Shown piece by piece: positions 7,065 to 13,305 of a stretch of 16,098 nucleotides of DNA (position 1 is the stretch's first letter; every line of letters starts with the position of its first letter). The stretch spans positions 1 through 16,098 of the forward strand of contig JAHFJU010000028.1 of NCBI GenBank assembly GCA_023245725.1, read 5' to 3'. The notes beneath the pieces are model-generated. The model did no database searches. It was not told where the DNA came from and was given only the letters and a program-made list of their open reading frames with translations. Source of the stretch: Candidatus Peregrinibacteria bacterium (GTDB taxonomy: Bacteria; Patescibacteriota; Gracilibacteria; UBA1369; UM-FILTER-53-11). Both the position numbers and the translations under genes were made by a program.

Positions 7065-9330
7065 GTGGCACTTGCAATAATGCGCCCGATTGTGTGGCGA
7101 TTCCTTTTACCGACTCAACTTCACTAGCGGAATTTCGTACATTATTCAGGAGTGGCGAAATTGCCGAACCGCTACTTGGATTCTGCTCAACCGAAATGGT
7201 CTTTTCAGTATTTGTAGAAGGATTTTTGTCAGCTGTAGAATTGTCTATATCTGCATTTTCGACCGTGTCTGTTGAATTAACATCTTTGTTTTCCAATACA
7301 GGGGTAGCAGAAATTACAGTGGTTGCATCGTTCTTCATAAGAAGTTTTCCTGCAGAAACATGAATTTCAACAACAGATTTCCCGTTCACATCGACGTTCT
7401 GAATATCTTCAATTTTCTGAAGCAATTCTGGGCTTGTTAAACCTTTTTGAGTATCGAAAACGGCCTCACCAATTTGAGTAAGAGAATCTTTTTTTGCCTC
7501 AGACACCTGCTTTTGAATGTTGCTATTTTCAGCGGTAGCTTGAGTAATTACTGAATTTAATGTGGCTTGAACATCTTCTTGTTTTTGCTCAGCTGCAGAA
7601 TTTTGCCTAGTTTCTTTAATAACTTCGAGTGTTTTTATATCCTCTTTTTTTGCATCTAAGAAAACCTCAACCGCCTTCTCTTTATCTGAAGGCTCGAGTT
7701 GTTTCAAAGTACCAACAACTTCATTTAAAGTTGCGTTGTATTGTGCAATTTGCGCAGTAGCAAGAGGAGTATTACCTTGTTCTGCCAAATCATGAGCTTC
7801 GATAAGTTTTTCTGTAGCTGTATTTAACTGTTGCTCAGTTTTTGAAACAGGAGTGCTTGCAACCAATAGTTCCGCTTTTGAAACAGTTTCTTTTGCGGCA
7901 TAAGACTGATGAGTAGCTAAAACAAGACTGAAATGTTTATGAGACTGTGAAATAAGCGATTCCAACAATGGTTTTACCTCTATGGCATCTTGAGGGCATG
8001 TAGTCTCCTGCTCTTTAATCCACTCTGTTACTTGTGAAATATCAGACAAGAAATCATTAAGAGAATCTTGCGCTGATTGAGCATCACCCTTATCTAACAA
8101 CACAGCAGCTTGTCCTAATTTCTTCTCGGCAAGAGCAAGAAGTTTCTTGTTTTTTTCTATTGAAGAGATAGTTAACGCCAAACTTGTAGAGTCAGAAAGC
8201 TGTTCAAGGGCATAAAGAGGATTTCCGGGAACAGTACCAGACTGGTCTCTAACTGCCTGTTTCCCATCTTCTTTAACTTTTTCAATGTATGCAACGTCTT
8301 TAGAAAGATTATCTGAAACCCAAGAGTTGCTCTCTGTACCATCTGAATTTCGAGTTACAACTTCTTCAGGAGTAGGAGTAATAACAGGAAAATTACCGTT
8401 GAGCTTTGTTACGTTTGCACTAAATCCTTTTACTAATGTTGTTTCTAATACCCGTGATGAATTTGCAACACGAACATCAACACGATTATGCATTGCCGTA
8501 ATAACAGATGAACCGATTGGCGAGACCTCAACATCGAATGCAGCACGACGTTTGGCAACAGCTGTTACAGTTGGAGTTTTAACTTCAAAACTAGAATTGT
8601 TATCTATAAGATTTACGACGCGAGACCAAAATCGTCCGTAATCTAGAACGACTTCAACAACAGTCTGTGCTTGATTAAATTGATCAATTTTTTGAGAAAC
8701 GATGTGAAGAGCTGAGTTCTCTGCAAGTCGTCCGATACTCTGATCGATAAACCTGACTGAGACTTTTGAATCTTCCGAAGTTTTTACGACATCAGAATCA
8801 TTTAAAACTAGCCCGTCGAACGCCTTAATATCAACTCCTGCGCGTTCTACAACTACCGTACCAGAAATATCTTCAATTACACTTTGTGAATGCGCATAAG
8901 TGACTGAAGGAGAAAGAACTATGTTGCCAGCTAAAGCAATAATGAAAAAACTTAAAATGCCGGTAGCTGTAAGGCGGCGCGGCATGGTGCCGTTTAGCAA
9001 TTGACCAAACACATACCACAACGAATGACGGTGGGCTTTTTCACCATGCCGCGCCGCGCGTGCTCGTGTATCAAGCTGAGTTATAATTGAAAGTTTCTCT
9101 CTTAAATTTGCTTTGAAAATAGCAGACGGAACAGCACTCTGAGCCAAACTCGTGAATGAAGAGACAAGGGCGCCGTATCCTAAACACTCAACCCAATCTG
9201 ATGCTCGAATCGATGCAAGAATCTGGTCTTTCATCTGAGTACGTTTGCTGTCACTCAAATGACCAGTGGCGCCCCGTGCCGTTAGAGATAACAATTTTTC
9301 TAGATTGGAATAATTCGAATGTAATTTCAT
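7033..9330 (-). CDS. FecR-domain transmembrane protein with DUF5667-like region, probable anti-sigma/sensor
   Basis: Residues 1-118 form a basic, presumably cytoplasmic region. One membrane segment follows (about 124-141, after PRR), ending in a signal-peptidase-like VTYA. A FecR domain spans about 150-260 (ISGTVVVERAG, GRFWSRV, FEVKTPTVTAVAKRRAAFDVEV). Near 368 comes PGNPLYALEQLSDS and a long charged helical stretch (to about 610) resembling DUF5667, and then a Ser/Thr/Asn-rich tail ending in APKKR. FecR-type proteins in iron uptake pass an outside signal to a cognate ECF sigma factor; here the ECF sigma gene lies directly upstream in the same orientation, 83 bases away, so a sigma/anti-sigma pair is the likely reading. 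The signal is unknown. The gene contains a perfect 16-bp inverted repeat just before the membrane-segment codons, and its end overlaps mraY by 32 bases. Confidence 0.85.
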   Translation of the reverse strand: MKLHSNYSNLEKLLSLTARGATGHLSDSKRTQMKDQILASIRASDWVECLGYGALVSSFTSLAQSAVPSAIFKANLREKLSIITQLDTRARAARHGEKAHRHSLWYVFGQLLNGTMPRRLTATGILSFFIIALAGNIVLSPSVTYAHSQSVIEDISGTVVVERAGVDIKAFDGLVLNDSDVVKTSEDSKVSVRFIDQSIGRLAENSALHIVSQKIDQFNQAQTVVEVVLDYGRFWSRVVNLIDNNSSFEVKTPTVTAVAKRRAAFDVEVSPIGSSVITAMHNRVDVRVANSSRVLETTLVKGFSANVTKLNGNFPVITPTPEEVVTRNSDGTESNSWVSDNLSKDVAYIEKVKEDGKQAVRDQSGTVPGNPLYALEQLSDSTSLALTISSIEKNKKLLALAEKKLGQAAVLLDKGDAQSAQDSLNDFLSDISQVTEWIKEQETTCPQDAIEVKPLLESLISQSHKHFSLVLATHQSYAAKETVSKAELLVASTPVSKTEQQLNTATEKLIEAHDLAEQGNTPLATAQIAQYNATLNEVVGTLKQLEPSDKEKAVEVFLDAKKEDIKTLEVIKETRQNSAAEQKQEDVQATLNSVITQATAENSNIQKQVSEAKKDSLTQIGEAVFDTQKGLTSPELLQKIEDIQNVDVNGKSVVEIHVSAGKLLMKNDATTVISATPVLENKDVNSTDTVENADIDNSTADKNPSTNTEKTISVEQNPSSGSAISPLLNNVRNSASEVESVKGIATQSGALLQVPLTSPIAPKKR
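8974..9057. repeat. Perfect 16-bp GC-rich inverted repeat (52-base spacer) inside the FecR-type gene
   Basis: The left arm at 8974-8989 reads GCGGCGCGGCATGGTG, and its exact reverse complement lies at 9042-9057. Thirteen of 16 bases are G or C, in otherwise AT-rich DNA. The arms are translated in different phases: A92-A-R-H-G96 for one, T115-M-P-R-R119 for the other, so the similarity is not due to repeated protein sequence. The RNA could form a strong stem. The whole unit is 84 bases (28 codons). Confidence 0.85.
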
Positions 9331-9413
9331 GGGAATAGCGGTTCTGCCTTTATTAGAACGAAAATTTCTTTGTGATGTTACTAAAAAGCTCTATAAATAA
9401 ACATAAACTAAGT
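9331..9413. other. Intergenic gap between ECF sigma gene and FecR-type gene
   Basis: This 83-base AT-rich gap holds a 13-base near-palindrome, TAAACTAAGTTTA (9404-9416), which overlaps the sigma gene stop codon. It is too weak for a terminator and lacks a U-tract. I see no clear promoter or Shine-Dalgarno for the FecR-type gene, so co-transcription with the sigma gene is plausible. Confidence 0.4.
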
Positions 9414-10040
9414 TTACAGATCAATTTCGCTGTATCCAAGCCGAGAAAGCTCCTTTTTAAGAGCCTTCAAAGCACGATATTGCAAGATTCTTAAAGCTGC
9501 ATATCCTCTTTGTAAAATCTGTTCAATTTCGTCGTAATCAAGGTCATTAATGTAACGAAGCACAAGAATTGATTTGTAATCTTCAGGCAAAGCGTTGAGA
9601 GCTTCTCTAACTGCTTCACGCTCAATACGCCGATGAATTTTATTTTCTGCCGCAAAATCCCGGCGAGTTTCTGCAATATTGTCATTTAAAACTGTATTTT
9701 GTTCTTTGTTGTTTTTTGTAACTCGGTAATAGTCGACGATAATATTATGAGCAATTCTAAATAACCAAGATGAAAATGGCGAAACTCCCGGCTTATAATC
9801 CTTTATATTTTCCCAGGCTTTTAAAAAAGCAAGTTCGGTTAAATCTTCATTATCGTCTTCAGAAACACGAAACGAAATATAGCGAAAAATCTGATCGATA
9901 AATAAATCATAAATTTGCCCAAAAGCCGCGCTATCACCAGACTGAGAAGATTTTACTAACTCTTGAACAACGTCTTCGTTGGGTTTGCCACTATTTCTGC
10001 GAAATTCAGTATCTAAATTAGATGTATTGGACTTTTTCAT
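9414..10040 (-). CDS. ECF-type RNA polymerase sigma factor (sigma-70 family)
   Basis: This 208-residue protein has the two-domain layout of ECF sigma factors. Sigma region 2 covers about 35-115: AFGQIYDLFIDQIFRYI, then DLTELAFLKAWENI (core-binding helix) and PFSSWLFRIAHNIIVDYYR (-10 recognition). Sigma region 4 covers about 140-198: REALNALPEDYKSILVLRYI, the helix-turn-helix YDEIEQILQRGYAALRILQYRALKALKK. The helix-turn-helix is somewhat unusual: QRGYAALRILQYRA where many ECF factors have a G-(S/T)-V-(K/R)-S-R turn. It directs RNA polymerase to its own regulon, unknown here. The downstream FecR-type gene probably encodes its membrane-bound partner. An extended -10 (TGGTACAAT) lies about 27 bases upstream of the ATG. 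A small Asn/Ser-rich leader (1-25) precedes region 2, so a later start cannot be excluded. Confidence 0.93.
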   Translation of the reverse strand: MKKSNTSNLDTEFRRNSGKPNEDVVQELVKSSQSGDSAAFGQIYDLFIDQIFRYISFRVSEDDNEDLTELAFLKAWENIKDYKPGVSPFSSWLFRIAHNIIVDYYRVTKNNKEQNTVLNDNIAETRRDFAAENKIHRRIEREAVREALNALPEDYKSILVLRYINDLDYDEIEQILQRGYAALRILQYRALKALKKELSRLGYSEIDL

Positions 10041-10066
10041 ATGAAGTTACTTTTCACTGGTTTGTG

Positions 10067-10075
10067 ATTGTACCA
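10067..10075 (-). promoter_or_regulatory. Extended -10 promoter element for ECF sigma gene
   Basis: On the minus strand this reads TGGTACAAT, an extended -10 (TGn plus a TATAAT-like hexamer at 10067-10072). It lies 26 bases before the ATG at 10040, giving a predicted leader of about 20 bases. The -35 region is poor, as is common with extended -10 promoters. It suggests that the sigma gene can be expressed independently of the upstream fructose bisphosphatase gene. Confidence 0.4.
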
Positions 10076-10112
10076 TATTTGACAATCAAAACAGCCGCTT
10101 CATATATAACAA

Positions 10113-11054
10113 TTATCGCCTGAGTTTGTTACAAACCTCATTAACAGCATTCTTTGACCCACAAAAAATAGGCGTTCGCTGATGAATTTCATTAATTTTA
10201 AGATCAAGCACAGCAATATTGCCATCAGCCGAAACTCCACCAGCCTCTTCAATTAAGAGAGAAATAGGATTGCACTCAAAAAGCAGACGCAACTTGCCAT
10301 TTGGCGCAGCGCTGTATGAAGGATAGGTTAAAACTCCTGATCCTTTTACAAAAATATGCGCGATGTCTGGAACCATTCCGCCTGAATAGCGAAGCGTAAG
10401 CCCTCGATTAATCCAATCATTAATTACCTCGAGATATTCTGGCCTATCTGCGCACGCACGCGCGTTCCCCGGGGCAAAATATTTTGCATCTTGCGCGATT
10501 GAAATTGGACCATTTACATGCACAAACTCCGCAGAAGAATTATTTAAAACGAGCTCAAATAAATGAACGCCATGACCAGGAAAAGCGAGAAGCATTGTTG
10601 TTTTTGGGCCATACACGACAATTCCAGAGAGCACCTGATTACGCCCTTTCTGACCGATAAATGTAAAATTTTCAGGATTATTTCCGGTAGAATAAACTCC
10701 AAAAATCGTACCAACTGCCATATTCGCATCGACTAGAGAAGAACCATCTAGAGGATCGAATGCAACTGCAAAATCTCCTCTTTCATTACATTTCAAAACC
10801 TCATCTAGTTCTTCACTTGCCAATGAGTGTACTAGTTGTGATTTTTCGAGAAAATCTACTAATACATTATTTGTCGCTACATCTAGTTTTAGCTGTTTTT
10901 CACCTGAAGAATTTTGAGTATCGCTAAATCCTCCTTTTGAAGATTCTATTGTTGAACGAATTTTGATAAATGCAGGAGCAAGAACATTATTAAGCAATAA
11001 TGAGCTGCGAGAATCTATCTTTAATGAATTTAAGAATGTCGAGAGATTTGTCAT
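10113..11054 (-). CDS. fbp: Fructose-1,6-bisphosphatase class I
   Basis: The enzyme hydrolyses fructose 1,6-bisphosphate to fructose 6-phosphate, the committed gluconeogenic step, in the cytoplasm with Mg2+. Class I motifs are visible in order: GEKQLKLDVATN near 50-61, the metal ligands in ASEE (Glu81, Glu82), DPLDGSS (Asp100, Asp103), the RYSGGMVPDIAHIF segment, and the signature GKLRLLFECNPIS followed by LIEEAGG. The length of 313 is slightly below the usual 320-340. The match at DPLDGSS and the ECNP signature makes class I clear; use on sedoheptulose bisphosphate cannot be excluded. The start ATG overlaps the stop of the LamG-protein gene (ATGA, 11051-11054), so translation is likely coupled to that surface-protein gene, a surprising partner. 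In a small genome it may serve to make sugar phosphates for wall precursors or pentoses. Confidence 0.93.
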   Translation of the reverse strand: MTNLSTFLNSLKIDSRSSLLLNNVLAPAFIKIRSTIESSKGGFSDTQNSSGEKQLKLDVATNNVLVDFLEKSQLVHSLASEELDEVLKCNERGDFAVAFDPLDGSSLVDANMAVGTIFGVYSTGNNPENFTFIGQKGRNQVLSGIVVYGPKTTMLLAFPGHGVHLFELVLNNSSAEFVHVNGPISIAQDAKYFAPGNARACADRPEYLEVINDWINRGLTLRYSGGMVPDIAHIFVKGSGVLTYPSYSAAPNGKLRLLFECNPISLLIEEAGGVSADGNIAVLDLKINEIHQRTPIFCGSKNAVNEVCNKLRR

Positions 11055-12388
11055 ATACTACGTTGTACTTTAAATACATATGTCATATAGAGCAAACTTG
11101 CAGCTACAGTGAATACATAAACATAGTTTGAAAATTCCGGGATATGCGCATTGTCTCCTGCAAAACCTGTCGCAACTGAAACCGACATTAATTGAGGAGC
11201 AACCGTAGCCGCAGGATCATCATTCTCAAAAAATGCTTTATACTGAAAATATCGATTTGCGATGGAAATTTGAGAGATGTTTTTTGATGGCAACCCGACA
11301 GACTGGTTAGTTAATTCACTAAAATAAGTGCCACTTGTTCCGTCTGGACCAACAAAAGATTCGCCACTACACACATCATCGTCACAAGATCTTACTTGAA
11401 ATTTAAGACGAGCAATCCCCCTATTATAAATACCTGCTGCATCTGATTGAGAGAATGCTCTTTTAATAATTGTGAAATCGTCGATTTTACCATTAAACCA
11501 ATCATCATAATCTGAGCCGAAACCTGATCTACCAATGACAAACTGTCTGCTTGCAAACCCTTCAGGAGAAAACGTAATAGCTGTTCTGCTTTTCTCAACT
11601 CCATTTAAATAAACAATATAATCGGTACCATCAGAAACGATTACATAGTTTGACCACTTATTTGCTGGAGCATCTGGTAACGCTGGGAGCAATTGATAAG
11701 TTGACCCATTACCTACAGACAACCAGCTATCATATGAAGCAAATGGATTATTTGCATTGTATCCTCCAGAACCTAAGAAACCGAATGTAGGCTTATCAGG
11801 AGTTGAACCCGGGTTAACCCAAAACGATAGTGAGAAATTTACACCTCCAAATAATTCACTTTTTGACATAGCCGGAATATCGACTTCGTCATTTTGACCA
11901 TCAAAATTAAAAGCGCCATTAAATAACCCCGTTGTAGCCGAAGGGCAACTGTCTCCACTACATGATGAATTATAATTACGCCCTGAAGAATCTATGAAAG
12001 AAGTTGCACTGCCTGATTCATTAAAATGAAGCAAAACTGTGTCAAAAGACATATCGATATTACCTGAACTATATGACGTTTCTGTTGTTGCATTGTTCGG
12101 CAACTCTTTATTACTCGGATACGTTGGAACCCAACTTAAAGTTGGCCAACGCACAAAACCTCCAGAATCCATTATGCGAGAAGTGAATGTTCCAGACCCG
12201 CTTTCTAGGCCTGTTGAATCTAATTCGAGCCATGAATTTCCGCTATCCCATTGAGTATTTGAGTTTGCACCGCCGCCAAATCCATTAGACGAATTGTTGC
12301 TATCGGAGAAATCGGCTAGCACGACTAACGGGAACATCAACACAAATAAAGTTACAAGCGAAATAAGCGAAAGGATTTTTTTCTTCAT
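11051..12388 (-). CDS. Exported LamG/concanavalin-like domain protein with PEF-CTERM-like C-terminus
   Basis: A Sec signal peptide (MKKK, hydrophobic core, predicted cut after VVLA at 25) starts the protein. Residues about 113-325 form a LamG-like (concanavalin A-type) jelly roll: LLHFNESG, GLFNGAFNFDG, FSLSFWVNPGS, YIVYLNGVEKSR and WFNGKIDDFTIIKRAFSQSD are family hallmarks. A second beta region (about 326-405) ends in a RYFQYKAFFEND strand, as often seen after LamG domains. The C-terminus has IPEF (416-419), a membrane-length hydrophobic segment (421-439) and a short basic tail (KVQR), the layout of PEF-CTERM sorting signals. Such proteins sit on the cell surface and may bind glycans or proteins; no enzyme motif is seen. 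It shares a 79-base divergent intergenic region with the TerC-family gene and overlaps fbp by 4 bases. Confidence 0.85.
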   Translation of the reverse strand: MKKKILSLISLVTLFVLMFPLVVLADFSDSNNSSNGFGGGANSNTQWDSGNSWLELDSTGLESGSGTFTSRIMDSGGFVRWPTLSWVPTYPSNKELPNNATTETSYSSGNIDMSFDTVLLHFNESGSATSFIDSSGRNYNSSCSGDSCPSATTGLFNGAFNFDGQNDEVDIPAMSKSELFGGVNFSLSFWVNPGSTPDKPTFGFLGSGGYNANNPFASYDSWLSVGNGSTYQLLPALPDAPANKWSNYVIVSDGTDYIVYLNGVEKSRTAITFSPEGFASRQFVIGRSGFGSDYDDWFNGKIDDFTIIKRAFSQSDAAGIYNRGIARLKFQVRSCDDDVCSGESFVGPDGTSGTYFSELTNQSVGLPSKNISQISIANRYFQYKAFFENDDPAATVAPQLMSVSVATGFAGDNAHIPEFSNYVYVFTVAASLLYMTYVFKVQRSI

Positions 12389-12467
12389 ATTATTTTATTA
12401 TTTAACAACGCCGAGATTATCATTTTTTTATATTGAATAAAACATATTAAGGATATAATCGCCGCAT
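12389..12467. other. Divergent promoter region between LamG-protein gene and terC-family gene
   Basis: This 79-base, very AT-rich gap separates two divergent start codons. The right side holds a clear -10 box (see the promoter entry). The left side has several TAATAA/TAAAAT-like hexamers within 20 bases of the LamG-protein ATG, too degenerate to choose one. No Shine-Dalgarno is seen on either side. Confidence 0.5.
12433..12459 (+). promoter_or_regulatory. Promoter of terC-family gene, predicted leaderless
   Basis: A perfect -10 hexamer TATAAT (12454-12459) is preceded by TTGAAT (12433-12438) with a 15-base spacer, slightly short of the ideal 17. The start codon lies at 12468, only 8 bases after the -10, so the expected transcription start falls at or within about 2 bases of the ATG. 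There is no room for a ribosome binding site. Confidence 0.6.
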
Positions 12468-13265
12468 ATGTTTTCACCTTATGACCTTCTAACCGTCGCT
12501 ACACTTACTGGACTTGAAGCAATTTTATCTGTAGATAATGCACTGGTTTTGGCAATTCTGGTTCGCACACTACCCGCTGAAAAACGAAAAAAAGCTCTTA
12601 CATACGGCATTTTCGGCGCAATTGGTTTTAGAATTGTTGCAGTTTTCTTTGCAACTACAATCATGAAATTCGCAGCGATAAAACTGCTTGGAGGCGTGTA
12701 TTTAATATATTTATCTTTAAAACATTTATTCCTCGGATATCTCGAAGAAGATAAAGCGGCACGTTCACTCAACACAGATTCATTTTGGAAAGTCATTGTT
12801 ATGGTTGAGCTAACAGATATTGTTTTTTCGATCGACTCAATAACTACGGCAATCGCGTTTTCTAACAAACTTTGGGTATTGTGGGCAGGTGGAATTGCTG
12901 GAATTATCGCTATGCGTTTTACATCTAGCCTATTCGTTAAATTGCTAGAAAAGTTTCCTCGAATGGAAGATTTAGCATATCAACTTGTGTTTTTCGTAGG
13001 TACAAAATTGGCTTTTGAAGTGTTCGGTCTTGAACTTGAAAAAGGCGTTTTCTGGCTTATGATGGGGATAATTGCTGTAATCGGCGGTTCGTTAATTTAT
13101 CGCGAACACAAAAGCCTCCAACTTGGTAAAAAAAGATCAGAGTCTCTCATAACAGACATTAACTCAGGCAAAATTTCACTTAAAGAATTGCTCGATGACG
13201 AGAAAGTGAGCGCCGAGGTTTTGAGACACTTGATTAGAGAAAAGTATTTAAAAGAGGGCGAGTAG
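12468..13265 (+). CDS. TerC family integral membrane protein
   Basis: A 265-residue multi-pass membrane protein with the two acidic TerC-family motifs: GLEAILSVDNALV (Glu17, Asp23, Asn24) in the first membrane segment, and VELTDIVFSIDSITTAIA (Glu114, Asp117, Asp123) in a later one. These form the presumed metal site. About seven hydrophobic segments are visible. TerC proteins are linked to tellurium resistance by name and, in better-studied members, to manganese export and metal loading of exported enzymes. A charged cytoplasmic tail (about 220-265, KISLKELLDDEKVSAEVLRHLIREKYL) extends past the last membrane segment. Metal supply for exported or LCP-type enzymes would fit the envelope setting, but that link is inference. 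It converges on the large exported protein gene with a 40-base gap. Confidence 0.9.
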   Translation: MFSPYDLLTVATLTGLEAILSVDNALVLAILVRTLPAEKRKKALTYGIFGAIGFRIVAVFFATTIMKFAAIKLLGGVYLIYLSLKHLFLGYLEEDKAARSLNTDSFWKVIVMVELTDIVFSIDSITTAIAFSNKLWVLWAGGIAGIIAMRFTSSLFVKLLEKFPRMEDLAYQLVFFVGTKLAFEVFGLELEKGVFWLMMGIIAVIGGSLIYREHKSLQLGKKRSESLITDINSGKISLKELLDDEKVSAEVLRHLIREKYLKEGE

Positions 13266-13305
13266 ATAACTCCCCCCCTTATATAAACTGCTATTAAGTA
13301 CAAAA

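Noticed and set aside
7033..7363. Plus-strand ORFs at 6995-7363 and 7090-7275 after mraY
   Set aside because: They lie antisense to the well-supported FecR-type gene, show no recognisable domain, and are explained as shadow frames.
9404..9416. Short palindrome TAAACTAAGTTTA as a terminator
   Set aside because: The stem is only about six A/T-rich pairs, has no following U-tract, and overlaps the sigma gene stop.
11806..11815. Palindrome AACCCGGGTT in the LamG-protein gene
   Set aside because: Ten bases inside coding sequence, expected by chance over 16 kb, and without a partner element.
13272..13278. C-tract between the TerC-family gene and the large exported protein gene as a terminator or phase-variation tract
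   Set aside because: Seven Cs in a non-coding 40-base gap, with no adjacent stem and no effect on a reading frame.
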